Shown: positions 10,522-19,099, counted from the first letter of the stretch. The stretch: DNA of 19,099 bases from Dissophora ornata (GCA_025201705.1 MU616995.1:8687-27785); one strand, 5' to 3'. A program made the numbers and translations. Notes: generated from the letters alone by a model not told the origin.

Positions 10522-12020
10522 ATGAGTTTCACCCTGAATGCCACTATCGACACGAGGGAGCCCTTCCTCATCGAGTTTCTTGGTGCACCCAGTGGGGTCA
10601 CCCATAGCATAACCGGCACCATGCAGCTACATGTCGAAAAGCCCGTTCAGCTCAGGCAACTCTCTGTGGCGTTCATAGGACAAGGTATGTGGTCAGGACA
10701 CATGCTCGCAGGCACAAACAAAGTGCGGCGTGCTCACTAGCCTACCCTCCACTTTATTTGCCCTCTGTAGTCTACTCGACCTTTGGCAAAGCTGCGTTGA
10801 CGATGAAGAGCGAGCCCATCAATACAGACAAAATCGAGCAAAGCATGATCGAAGTCCCGACCCACTACCGTCCCGGCGACTACTCTTTCCCATTCCAGCT
10901 CTGGCTTCCAGGAGACATTGCTACCACAGACTGTACGAAGCTACTGTCGAGCAATTTGTTCTGGGAATACTTCCTTGTCACCAGTGCTATGCCCGTGGGA
11001 CTTGTAGCCCGCCGAAAAGAGCAGAGGCAACGGCTGCAGGTGCAAAGAGTCCACATCGAGCCCTCAAGCTCGACCATGACACGATATTCTGCAGGGCGAG
11101 AGAACCAGGTGGACTGCTCGATGTACGGACCGAGGTTTGTAAGTCTAGGTCATGACAAAACCTTTTTGAGTATGTTCCTGCACGCTTATTCGTCAGAGTA
11201 CCGAATCAAGGAAATTCAGGTCCAGGCGATCCAAAACGAGTTTGTCGAGCTCACCACAAGTTCGCACACTCCTGACAAGCGTGGGCAAAGATTCGTGTAA
11301 GTCTCTTTGATTGTTGTTGTCACTTTTTCTAGCCCAATTAACAAATCCGGCTGCCCAATGCCCAATGCACAATGCCTAATTATTATTATTATCTTTTTTT
11401 TTTTGTTTGTTTGTTTGTTTATTTCCTTGAGTGGATCTAGAGCACCAGCGGATGATAAGTACATGTCACTAGGAAACCGACGCCAACTTAACAACAGCAT
11501 CGTCAACATCTACAACAACAAACTCATCTCCCGCCCAGTCGTCATCCCCAACCCAGACCAGGAACACTTTACAACCGGATGGGGTCGCGAAAGTCCCATC
11601 GAGTTTGACCTGCATCTTTTACCTTCTGCAATGCTGCCCAGCGAGTTTTTCACATGGCTCAAGATTGGTCACAGTCTTCATTTCACCATCGTGTTTGCCG
11701 ACGATACCATCAAGCCCTTGGTCGTGAAGGCGCCCTTCATTGTTGGAAAGATCCTGGAGAACCCATGGACACATCATGCTCTACGTGCCGTCGCTGGGGT
11801 GGACAGAGGGGCCGATACGACAGCCCTCCCAGGATACGGCGAGGAGATGGAGGTTTCGACTTTGCTGGACTCGAACACGCACAGGGTGGATTACTCAAAT
11901 CTTTACAGAGAGCTTTATCCCGAACGAGGTGATCTAGCTGTTCCTGATGTTTCGGATGATCTGCCACCGATGTACGAGGACGATGTAGATTATATTGTGC
12001 AGCGGGCAGTAAAGACATAA
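10522..12020 (+). CDS. Arrestin-like (alpha-arrestin) protein with C-terminal PPxY motif
   Basis: Exons 10522-10684, 10771-11296 and 11441-12020 join into 422 residues. The ATG context is AACATG after a CT-rich leader. The first 170 residues look like an arrestin N-domain: SITGTMQLHVEKPVQL with the strand RQLSVAFIGQG, then the hallmark RPGDYSFPFQLWLP. The second half resembles the C-domain (SPIEFDLHLLPS, LKIGHSLHFTIVFAD). Near the end, LPPMYEDD gives a PPxY motif at residues 405-408. In fungi, alpha-arrestins (ARTs) use PPxY motifs to bring Rsp5/NEDD4-type ubiquitin ligases to plasma-membrane transporters for endocytosis; that role here is inference. A single PPxY is fewer than in most yeast ARTs. 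No transmembrane segment is seen. Its closest visible relative is the next gene, sharing intron positions and phases (phase 1 after about residue 54, phase 2 after about residue 229). Confidence 0.88.
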
Positions 12021-12082
12021 GTGAAAGAGGCAAACGAGGTGAAGAAAGTGGGAGTACAGTTCTTGCATGGAAAAAAATAATA

Positions 12083-12088
12083 ATAAAA
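12083..12088 (+). terminator. Poly(A) signal of the first arrestin gene
   Basis: AATAAA ends an AATAATAATAAAA run 63 bases after the stop codon. Confidence 0.55.
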
Positions 12089-12460
12089 TATACCCCTTCG
12101 TATTTATGTAACAAGCCAGTTGGGGTAGATGAAAATGTTTGTGCATCGCACACGACCATGTGTCGCTTGAGCGTGTTGTTTGTTTTTTTTCTTCTTTCTT
12201 TCTTTCTCGCCGCCCCTCTAGTCTACCTTGAGGAAGAGGAACATGGTTTGTCCAACTGGCCTTTTCTCACGTTTAGTAGTCGGGGCGTACAAATTCCGAT
12301 GATCGCATTGCTCTTTTTTTTCATGCCTCAACACTTTGGCCATATTCCCATTTCCGGGATATTATCCCCCTTATCGCTTCTTCGATACCGGGGAAGGGGC
12401 GACAATACTTGCTTCCCGGTGCAGCCTTTCATTTTGTGGCCAAAGGAAACTATCGTCATA

Positions 12461-12510
12461 GAGACAAAGAGGAGAAGGAGGAGGAGGAGGGGAGGAGGAG
12501 GGGGGGGGAG
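12461..12510. repeat. GGA-rich purine tract
   Basis: About 50 bases almost purely of G and A, with GAG/GGA units and a final run of nine Gs. Several GG runs close together could allow four-stranded DNA. The read of the G run may be inexact. Confidence 0.75.
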
Positions 12511-12666
12511 TCGACTTTGACCGGCAGACAGGAACAACGTTGATTCCGTTTGTGCCGAACTTCCATGCATGCATACCACTAACACGCGATCGTTTTCGCA
12601 AAAGCGTATCTTAGTCGAAAGGAGATCGGCGGGACGAGAAAACGAAAAATAAAATAAAAACAATAA

Positions 12667-12688
12667 AGAGAGAGAGAGAGAGAGAGAG
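12667..12688. repeat. (AG)11 microsatellite
   Basis: Eleven uninterrupted AG units directly after an AATAAA-like sequence, in the intergenic region upstream of the second arrestin gene. Confidence 0.9.
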
Positions 12689-13000
12689 CATCCCGAGACT
12701 ACTCGTTACCCGTGAATTCATTTCATGCAAGTGCAACAGTGCAGTGTACATTCATACGCCAGGGCTCTCTCAACTCTCCCGTGGCGTCTGTCTGACCCTG
12801 TCGTCATCGACTGCATGGCTCAGCTTCGCTGGCAATCTACTCAACATCGCCACCACTATCATAGACAACAGGCAGTGCACTACGCATCGTCATTCGCCTG
12901 TCCCCAAAGTCGATCGGTTTTGGGCGCTGCGGCGACATGCAGCGATGGTATCCTTGAGACAGAATGAACCACGCTACAAGATTTTTTCTTTCATGGCGCA

Positions 13001-13033
<33 letters not shown>
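13001..13033. repeat. Compound (GT)n(GA)n microsatellite
   Basis: Seven GT units switch directly to about nine GA units on the same strand. The tract lies some 440 bases upstream of the second arrestin start codon. Confidence 0.9.
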
Positions 13034-13329
13034 GTGGGTCGCATTTTTGAAAGTGGCGTCGTCCTCTGTTCCGGGTTCCCTGCTCACAAGAGGCGTGTTT
13101 TTCATAATTTGAGCCATGGCTCTCGTCATGAGTACGAGTTAAAAAAAAGTAGAGGTTTGCTCTATTTTAAAATGGCGGCCATGTTCGACTAACTTTAGTT
13201 GATGGCCGGGTTGATCTTCTCTCCGTGATGCATGGCAATGCAGCATACATCAGTTGAGCTGCATTCGTGCAGTACACATGTTTTCGTTGTTTGTGCTCGG
13301 AAGCAGCCCCCCCCCCTAAATCTTTCCTG

Positions 13330-13337
13330 TATTTAAG
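13330..13337 (+). promoter_or_regulatory. TATA-like element of the second arrestin gene
   Basis: TATTTAAG lies 134 bases before the ATG at 13471 and is followed by a CT-rich leader. The spacing fits a fungal core promoter, but the match is short. Confidence 0.4.
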
Positions 13338-13470
13338 GATGGCTTTCTCGCTGGTCGCCGAAAAACATTCTTTCCTCCTCTTTGCTCTCAACCAAATCGA
13401 TCTTCATTACCCATCACGTCTATCTCCCCTCCCCCTCTTCCTCAACGAACACCCCACTGATCGAGAAGCA

Positions 13471-15104
13471 ATGGGCTATACTTTTGATATCGAGCTCGAC
13501 ACCGACCAGCCCTTCATTGTGGAACTGGACATGACCGGCCAACCGCAGACGATCAGCGGCGCTATCGCCCTGAAACTCGATCGGGCCGATTCCTTCAAGG
13601 TCGCAACCATCGCTATCCATGGTCACCGTAAGCAGCGTCAATGCCACTCCGAACCATGACCTTGCTCTCTCAGGCACCCGAAACAACAATCCTTCTGATT
13701 CATATTGACCGCCTTTTCGTGCCTTTGCAACTATTGTATTTTTTTTTCCTAGTTGGGGCGATGTTGAATGTTGAAACACCACATCAGGGAGTCATCCGAG
13801 AGACCCTGCTCACCAGCTCTACAGACCTGATCGCCGCCAACGACACGGATGGACATGGGATCATCAGCTTCGAATCCGGTGAACAGTACATTCCTTTCCG
13901 CCTCGATATCCCACGATCAGACGATCTGCCACCAACGCTGATCAACAAACTGGATACACATTACATTGACTGGAAATATGAGATCCATGCAACGATTCGT
14001 CGGGACTTCTTCTTTTCAAAGACTCGTGTGGTAAAGCACGACTTGATCTTCCGCCGACCAATAGAGCCTACGTGTGAGAGTGAGTTGTCGACATCGATGG
14101 ATCGCGCAGGACAGTACAAGAGTAAACTGACGGCGCCTGGTCGGATTGTGTTGGGACAGGATCGACTGTCGGTTAAAGCAGAATTGGAGGCGAGGAGCAT
14201 GGAGTTTATGATCAGGGAGGTCGACTGTGCTGTTGTGCAGACGGAGGATATTGACTATGTCACACGGGAAGGACACGACGGAATTGAGAATGCGTAAGTT
14301 TTAATTTTTTTTTTTTTGTTATTGTTGGTGCTCTTTTTTTTTTTTTCGTTCAAAATTGTTTTTCCGTGGCCCCCCTCTTTACCCACGCGAGCAATCGAGA
14401 CCACGCTACTGGAACAGAGATTATACGAACACGGGAGCGGAAGGCCGGGAGGTGCTATTTGCCCCGCATGGCGTAGGAGACAGTTTTCTAGACCAGCCTT
14501 ATCTCCTGCTCATGTCTCTTCACATCTTCATACAGCCAGAGTCGCGTTGTACATTGTTTTTTTTGCTATCTGTACACAACGCCCATCGCTCTCCCGTCGC
14601 TCCCTCTGACCCAAATCTGCCTAATTAGGCTTGCCCCTGTACACCCAAATTAGCGTTGGGCTGACCGTTTTTTTTTTTTTTTTTATTATTTCTCGCCTTA
14701 ATAGACACTCTCCGGGAGCCCATTGCACCATCAAATCATCAAGGGTTGTCTCTTCGGTTGTCGCGGTCTCGAACGACGAGAGTGACCTGGACTTTGGTCG
14801 GTACACGCCCATTGAGTTGAACGTCCGCATTGATAATGACCAGCTGATCCCAACAGAACAAGGGTTAGACTGGCTCGCGGTCTCGCATGTTCTTCGATAC
14901 ACGGTGCATTTCATGGACATGTCGCAACCGGCGTTGATCACAGAGCTGCCGCTGTTTGTGAGCAATGAAGTGATCTCGAGGGAGAGATCTGCGACCATGA
15001 GACCCCAGGCGTCGTCCGCGAGGTTGGTCTCTTCCTTGAAGATTGACGGAACTGAGGACCATGTGCATGATGACAAGGAGTCCACACCTGAGCCAGAGCC
15101 ATGA
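13471..15104 (+). CDS. Second arrestin-like protein, lacking PPxY
   Basis: Exons 13471-13627, 13753-14293, 14400-14540 and 14705-15104 give about 412 residues. An alternative third intron (14549-14718) also keeps frame and gives 410. The N-domain has the arrestin pattern: QTISGAIALKLDRADSF, the strand ATIAIHGH, then SGEQYIPFRLDIPR with LPPT. The C-domain contains YTPIELNVRIDNDQLIP and VSHVLRYTVHFMD, which align with SPIEFDLHLLPS and IGHSLHFTIVFAD of the upstream paralogue. The first two introns share place and phase with that gene, while the third is absent there. No PPxY is visible; the C-terminus is acidic and ends in a Pro-Glu repeat. Without such a motif, ligase recruitment would need another partner, or the protein may act as a cargo scaffold; this is inference. 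It converges with the Crh-like gene with 198 bases between stops. Confidence 0.84.
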
Positions 15105-15191
15105 TTTAGAGTATGACTGGACGGCAGATGCGGACTTTTCTCGTTCTTGTAGTAATAGGAGTCTCTTTCTTATATACATTATATTGTTTCT

Positions 15192-15197
15192 ATTAAA
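15192..15197 (+). terminator. Candidate poly(A) signal of the second arrestin gene
   Basis: ATTAAA, the common variant of AATAAA, lies 88 bases after the stop codon. On the other strand the same variant appears at 15245-15250 and could serve the convergent Crh-like gene. Confidence 0.35.
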
Positions 15198-15262
15198 AAT
15201 GTCAAAGGTGCTTTTTTTTCTCTCTGGAACTGTCGCGTTGGGTTTTTAATAGTGGGTATCGT

Positions 15263-15280
15263 AGAGAGAGAGAGAGAGAG
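15263..15280. repeat. (AG)9 microsatellite
   Basis: Nine AG units with further GAGAGAG just downstream, in the gap between the convergent second arrestin and Crh-like genes. The tract lies in the likely 3' region of the Crh-like gene. Confidence 0.85.
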
Positions 15281-15302
15281 AACGAGAGAGAAATGCATGC
15301 GC

Positions 15303-16933
15303 TCAAAAAACCCATGCAAGAATATACAGAGAAACAATCGACAAAAGCATCATGGACCTGTGGCGACTCGTCGTCCTTGCACTCTCGGATTTCTTGCCCC
15401 CAAACAGATTATGTCCTCCGCCATAAAACCGACCCCAATGCAAACCTCCATTCCCCAAGGTCGAAAAGGTCGGAGCGTTTTCTCCCAAGACCAAGGCATC
15501 CTTCGCCAGTGGTGAGCTTGGATCTTTTGCCAAGGGATTCACAAAGCCCTGGAACCCTTGATCCTTGGGTGGCCAAGATGTCGTGGTAGGATCGACTGGT
15601 GAATAACATTTGACATCGACCCAATCCACGTACATTTCGTATTTCGGACGACTGTCGCTCCAATTCGTGGGACCGCCTGCCCAATCCCGAGTCTCGGGGT
15701 CGGAAAGTCCTCCGTCCCAGATACTGAATTGAATTTGTGAGGGGGTAGAGGGGTATTTGGTGCCGTTGACGTCGGAGCGGAGGAGGGTTCGGATGACTTG
15801 ACCGTTGATGAACCAGGTGAGACTGTCAGGAAGCCATTCGATGGTATAGATTTGGTACTCTTGAGAAAGGTTGACGCCGACGTCTTGGCGGCGAGAGTGA
15901 GAGTAGTCGATGTCTTTGGGGTCCATGGTTGGAGGAGTGCGCTACATTGATACGTTTCCGAAAAGCAAGAACCAGTGTTAAAAAAAAAAATAAGAGAAAG
16001 AGAGAGAGAGAGAGAGAGAGCGAGATGGAAATGGAATAGATGATCCTAACGCACCCAGTAAAAGTTGCTCTGCACTTCATTGACTTCCTTGCCAACCCAT
16101 TCGAAATCGATTTCATCGCCAGTCATGGAGTTGCGGTAGATGAACGACGAGATGATACCGCTGCTAAGCGAGCCGGCCTTGATCCTAGCGGTCACTGTTC
16201 CATAGAGCATCCACCTACAGATCGAGAGCAACAATGGGGAGGACAACATATTGCGGTAAGTTAGATGTTGCAAGACGAGGACGGGGGGGAAGGACGCGTC
16301 ATGCGTCATTAGGGAGTGTGGGCCCCCCTCCCCCTACCTTGTGCTCGACACTGTGGCACCAAACCCAGGTCGGTTGCCAAACTTGTTGACAGTCTTGCCA
16401 TTCTCCAACGTCAGCACCAAGTTTCCATTTTCCACACGCATATTGCTGGGCATGAAATCCGTCGTCCAGGGCGCTTCCGCTGGATCTCCTGAAAAATCTG
16501 CCCGTGGGATCACTGTATTTGGATTGTCAAAGTTCTAATGAAAGATGTGGGTGGATACGAACAAAGCCAGTGTTGAGTTGATGAGGCCATCATTTTCTCG
16601 CCCATTAAAAGAAAAGACAAGTTATGTATATATGTATATATATATATATATCTTTTTTACCTCCATGAAAGAGGCGCACAGCGGAAGTGGAAGACATGTA
16701 TCGGAGTCAAAAGAGTTCTCTGGCTGACATCCCAAGGCCAAGGAACAGAACGATTCCGCATTAGAACACCATCCTGACTGACAGCAGGGTGCGTGTGCTG
16801 GGCAATTAGAGCCTCCGTTGTAGTGTTGACATCCTATGGCTTCTGTAGTTGACTTTGCTAGGATAAGAATGTTTACGATGACGACGACTATGCAGAGATA
16901 AAGGGGCAAGGGTATCTTGAGGCTGTGGACCAT
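15303..16933 (-). CDS. GH16 Crh-like chitin-glucan transglycosylase with hevein-type module
   Basis: Four minus-strand exons, 16933-16661, 16534-16338, 16214-16055 and 15941-15303, join in phase into 422 residues. Residues 9-27 are strongly hydrophobic, a signal peptide or signal anchor. Residues 34-69 are a cysteine module (Cys 35, 44, 50, 51, 56, 63, 69) with the NGG..CP...CC...WC spacing of CBM18/hevein chitin binding. The GH16 domain follows. Its catalytic signature DEIDFEW puts the nucleophile at Glu191, the assisting Asp at 193 and the acid/base at Glu195, in the compact form typical of Crh1/Utr2 enzymes. Later conserved parts are YTIEWLPDSLTWFINGQ and FSIWDGG..WAGG..W. In yeasts these enzymes join chitin to beta-glucan in the cell wall. 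A Ser/Thr-containing linker and a hydrophobic end (407-422) suggest a GPI signal or membrane tail; which one is not decided. The start is the only ATG giving the signal sequence. Confidence 0.9.
15999..16020. repeat. (AG)11 microsatellite in intron 3 of the Crh-like gene
   Basis: Eleven AG units on the plus strand, CT in the transcript, between the donor at 16054 and an A-rich stretch. In the transcript it forms part of a long pyrimidine tract ahead of the acceptor at 15942. Confidence 0.9.
16622..16651. repeat. AT-rich (TA)n/TATG tract in intron 1 of the Crh-like gene
   Basis: Alternating TA units with two ATG interruptions, directly after the intron 1 donor at 16660 of the minus-strand gene. 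Read through, it would encode an Ile-Tyr repeat, which supports its being intronic. Confidence 0.85.
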
Positions 16934-17377
16934 GGTTTGGGCTGTTGTTGTTGTTGTTCGGCGGGGGGTTCACGCGTTCTTGATGCAAATTGACGTGGAG
17001 GATATACAACACTGAGGACTACGATTGATCACGAAATCCTGTTGGGAGAGTCAAACGAGTGCAAAAGGAGAAAATGGGCAGAGAAAATGGAGCAAAGAAT
17101 AAGATGCAAGTGGCAGAGAGCAAAGTGCAAGAGGCAGAGCGAGACCGATACGCGCCAAAGGGGAGTTACGATGATAGACGGCCCTTTTTGTCCGTCCGTT
17201 TTTTTTTTACGATAGGAGCCTTCCATTGTCAACCGGCAAATGCTAGTGACGAGGAATGGGCTCGTGGTGTGATCCCTTTCCATCTCCTGTGTCTCTTCTG
17301 TCTCTTCGATCGGATCGGACGCTGTTCCTTCATCACTCGTCTGTTAGGATCCCTTGGCGATCGCTACCCTTGAACAC
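16934..17377. other. Divergent region upstream of the Crh-like gene and the candidate gene at 17378
   Basis: It should hold the promoter of the minus-strand Crh-like gene. Near that gene's ATG there is a GTTGTTGTTGTT repeat (16943-16955), which reads CAA repeats in the transcript leader. At the right side a CT-rich plus-strand stretch (about 17275-17340) resembles the leaders of the other genes here. No TATA box is convincing. The ORFs in between show no recognisable protein. Confidence 0.4.
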
Positions 17378-17700
17378 ATGGAAGATAGCGTAGCAGCAAA
17401 ACACAGACGGTCTTTGAGAATTCGATATTCTATTCTTGAGCTGTTCCTGGGGCGCAATAGAGACTGGTTCATCGACAACTCCGCATGCAGTATGTGTGAC
17501 CCCAAGCCGACCCTTTTTTCCCCCTTCTTCTTCTTCTCTCTTTCCCTTTTCTTCTTTGCCAGGTAATCTTGTAATCAACCGTGTGGGGCAGAGGACGATT
17601 CCAGTTTATCTTGATTTTTTTTTTCCGCTTATCGGTTCTCCAGAAGGATCCTGAAAACAGAGAAATCATCCGTGCTCGTGCGTCTATGCTGGCTGTATAA
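17378..17700 (+). CDS. Candidate small spliced gene, unidentified
   Basis: ATG at 17378 follows a CT-rich leader in a good context (CACATGG). A first exon to 17489 ends at a near-perfect GTATGT donor. A long pyrimidine tract leads to TTTGCCAG at 17562. The join continues in frame as SNLVINRVGQRTIP. From there two readings are possible. A two-exon form stops at 17654 (67 residues). Or a further intron (17604-17643, weak GTTTAT donor) leads to KDPENREIIRARASMLA. That exon either stops at 17700 or is spliced by a donor at 17695 to CTTGATC at 17741, where the frame stays open as LDLLLDRRSEKCK and beyond to a stop at 18058. The protein is charged and helical-looking. I do not recognise the family. 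Coding status is inferred only from splice signals and phase; it could also be a non-coding transcript. Confidence 0.38.
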
Positions 17701-18058
17701 TTTTTTTTCCCTAGACTAAGCGGCATGTATCTCCATCCAGCTTGATCTTTTACTGGACCGCCGCAGCGAGAAATGCAAGGTGATTGTCAGAGACGTCCCT
17801 CTAAACATGGCATGGACACAAAGCGTGCCCTGGAATTTTCTTTTTTTCTGTCATAATCGATCCTCAAAACACAAAGAGTACGTACTACTCTTGACTCCTA
17901 CTTTGCATGCATGCGCTGTATCTCACCCCAAGTTTTTTTTTTTTAATCAACAGAAACGATCTTTTTTGGCCAGAGCCGAAAACATGCACATGTCGTGGGG
18001 GATTTTATGTTTGGTACAGATCTGTCGATTTGAGATATGCAACACAACGCTGGTTTGA

Positions 18059-18742
18059 GCTGGAGGGGTGGTTTTTTTTCAATGTCTTTCTTTATTTGCA
18101 GATGGGCGGGGGTTTGCGGGTAAAAGTACACAAATGGGACAGAAGAGATTCAAATAGTTGGGCTGTGAGAAGAAATGCTGGATGCAGAATGTGAAAAAAA
18201 AATTGGTAACCAAAGCACCAAAGTACCACAGTTTTGTCAAAGGCGGGAGGGGTGGGAAGTCGCAGAGGTTTCGGGAGGAGAGGAAGAGGAAAAAAAACAA
18301 AAAGAATATTTAAATATGTTACACTGAAAAGACGGAGAGAAGGGACGCAAAAAAACCGCCATCGACTATTCTTCTTCACAAAAAGGTGTCCCTTGCGACC
18401 TTTTTCGGCTTGCTTGCTAAGTTTCCCGATGTTCAGAGAGAGAAGCAGACAGAGCCAATGGTCAGAAGAGAATGATTTTGTTTTCAGCACGCGACAGAAC
18501 GGAAACGGTTGGGAGGCAACGGAATAGCACCAAAAAAAATCATCGAGACCGAGAACATCATGTTCTCAACGCGAACACGAGCAAGAAAGCGAGTGTGCTT
18601 GGTCTTCAGGTTAGCCCGCTTCCCATACACCCGCTCATTCCTCTTCCTCTCACGACAAAAAAAATAATAATAAATAAAATAACAATGGACACATGTTGGA
18701 CCCTTGTTTGAACACAAAGAGGATAGAAACTTTAACAGCGAG
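18059..18742. other. Stretch without a supported gene
   Basis: Mostly purine-rich DNA with A runs on the plus strand. A T-rich stretch ending in TTTGCAG at 18102 looks like a plus-strand splice acceptor and may belong to the candidate gene that starts at 17378. A perfect 12-base palindrome ATATTTAAATAT lies at 18306-18317 and could act as a TATA element in either direction. An AATAAATAAAATAA cluster at about 18668-18681 offers plus-strand poly(A) signals. ORFs are short and of low complexity. Confidence 0.35.
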
Positions 18743-18961
18743 CTAGACGCGTATTCTACAGAGGTTAATCCTCAGAGTCCCTTTCATACCTGGGCTAAGT
18801 GGCCGGAGGAGCGGGGACTGCCGGGAGTGGAGGGGGCGGTGATGGTGGTGTGAGTGGGAATGGTGGAGGTGCAGCATGTTGGCATAGTTCTCATACGACA
18901 GCTGGACCAGGAAGCATAGGAAGACCAACAGGATCGAGCTAAAGACGAGCACGTTGGTCAT
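18743..18961 (-). CDS. Short membrane or secreted protein with His cluster, unidentified
   Basis: ATG at 18961 opens a 72-codon frame. Residues 1-21 form one strongly hydrophobic segment (NVLVFSSILLVFLCFLVQL), then SYENYANML, a histidine cluster HLHHSHSHHHH at about 31-41, and an Arg/Ser/Pro-rich tail. Codons are mostly C- or G-ending as in the other genes here, which favours real coding. A GTATGA donor at 18789 and a TCTAG acceptor at 18743 define a 47-base intron; with it the protein would end after about 61 residues at 18732. The sequence before the ATG reads CCTGATAG, so it could also be an exon joined to coding sequence beyond the right edge. The function is unknown; histidine clusters of this kind can bind metals, but nothing else supports that here. 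Confidence 0.45.
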   Translation of the reverse strand: MTNVLVFSSILLVFLCFLVQLSYENYANMLHLHHSHSHHHHRPLHSRQSPLLRPLSPGMKGTLRINLCRIRV

Positions 18962-19099
18962 CTATCAGGGAGTGTAGAGCCGCGAGCATTGAAGCGCGAG
19001 AGAACATGGTCAGGGGGGGTCGTTTGGGACAGCGCGAGCCATCGCGTTGACATAGCCGACGAGTGGAGGGGGGGAGAGGTGAGCAGAGGTTTAGAGCAG

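Larger units (their letters stand above)
12021..13470. other. Intergenic region between the two arrestin genes
   Basis: The left end is the 3' flank of the first arrestin gene, with a poly(A) signal at 12083-12088. The rest holds simple sequence: a 50-base purine run (12461-12510), an (AG)11 tract (12667-12688) and a (GT)n(GA)n tract (13001-13033). Between them, 12740-12970 is of ordinary composition with overlapping short ORFs on both strands; none is recognisable. The right end is the promoter of the second arrestin gene, with a TATA-like element at 13330 and a CT-rich leader at about 13370-13445. Confidence 0.5.

Noticed and set aside
10083..10607. 174-residue plus-strand open frame overlapping the first arrestin start
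   Set aside because: Its middle is the CT-rich leader translated as low-complexity Ser/Leu, and the arrestin frame begins inside it with a proper ATG.
16622..16670. Extension of the Crh-like first exon into an Ile-Tyr repeat
   Set aside because: This is the AT microsatellite after a good GTAAAA donor; splicing at 16661 leads straight into the conserved NFDNP start of the GH16 part.
17461..17490. GGTTCATCGAC as a possible tRNA or Pol III B box
   Set aside because: No A box at the right distance and no cloverleaf can be drawn; it reads better as coding sequence.
18484..18717. 77-residue minus-strand frame as the second exon of the His-rich protein
   Set aside because: Joining it needs a 34-base intron, which is very short, and its content (runs of Tyr and Phe from an A/T-rich stretch) looks non-coding.

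Overview
The window is eukaryotic and almost certainly from a filamentous fungus. Genes are cut by many short introns (roughly 40-160 bases) with GTAAGT/GTATGT donors. Leaders are CT-rich, intergenic DNA is full of GA and T runs, and one gene is a fungus-specific Crh-type cell-wall transglycosylase. Intron density and protein character suggest an early-diverging lineage such as Mortierellomycota or Mucoromycota; this is inference, as no rRNA or other marker is present. I saw no mobile element, CRISPR array, rRNA or tRNA.

Left part (1-9294), nuclear housekeeping genes. NAF1 (80-2100, +), the H/ACA snoRNP assembly factor, ends in a long glutamine-rich tail. Convergent with it, 68 bases between stops, is a five-exon gene (2169-3308, -) that matches the N-terminal barrel region of TFIIIC subunit 5 but stops at about 256 residues, before the DNA-binding half of the family. 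This gene shares a 286-base divergent promoter, with two ACGCG cores, with PDS5 (3595-9294, +), the cohesin regulator. I resolved PDS5 into 24 exons encoding 1220 residues, including one GC-AG intron.

Middle part (9295-15104). After a 1.2 kb gap come two arrestin-fold genes in tandem (10522-12020 and 13471-15104, both +). They share the position and phase of their first two introns and clear sequence similarity, so they are an old duplication. Only the first keeps a C-terminal PPxY motif, the docking site for Rsp5/NEDD4-type ubiquitin ligases.

Right part (15105-19099). A secreted or membrane-anchored GH16 Crh-like chitin-glucan transglycosylase with an N-terminal hevein-like (CBM18-type) cysteine module lies on the minus strand (15303-16933). 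Beyond it, on the plus strand from 17378, is a chain of intron-like signals joining small in-phase exons: a possible unrecognised spliced gene. At the right edge, minus strand (18743-18961), is a short ORF with one hydrophobic segment followed by a histidine cluster.

The genes do not form a pathway. The layout is an ordinary fungal chromosome arm. The least ordinary items are the barrel-only TFIIIC5 homologue, the divergence of the arrestin pair, and the two unidentified small genes at the right. All splice models were read by eye from phase and consensus and have no transcript support.
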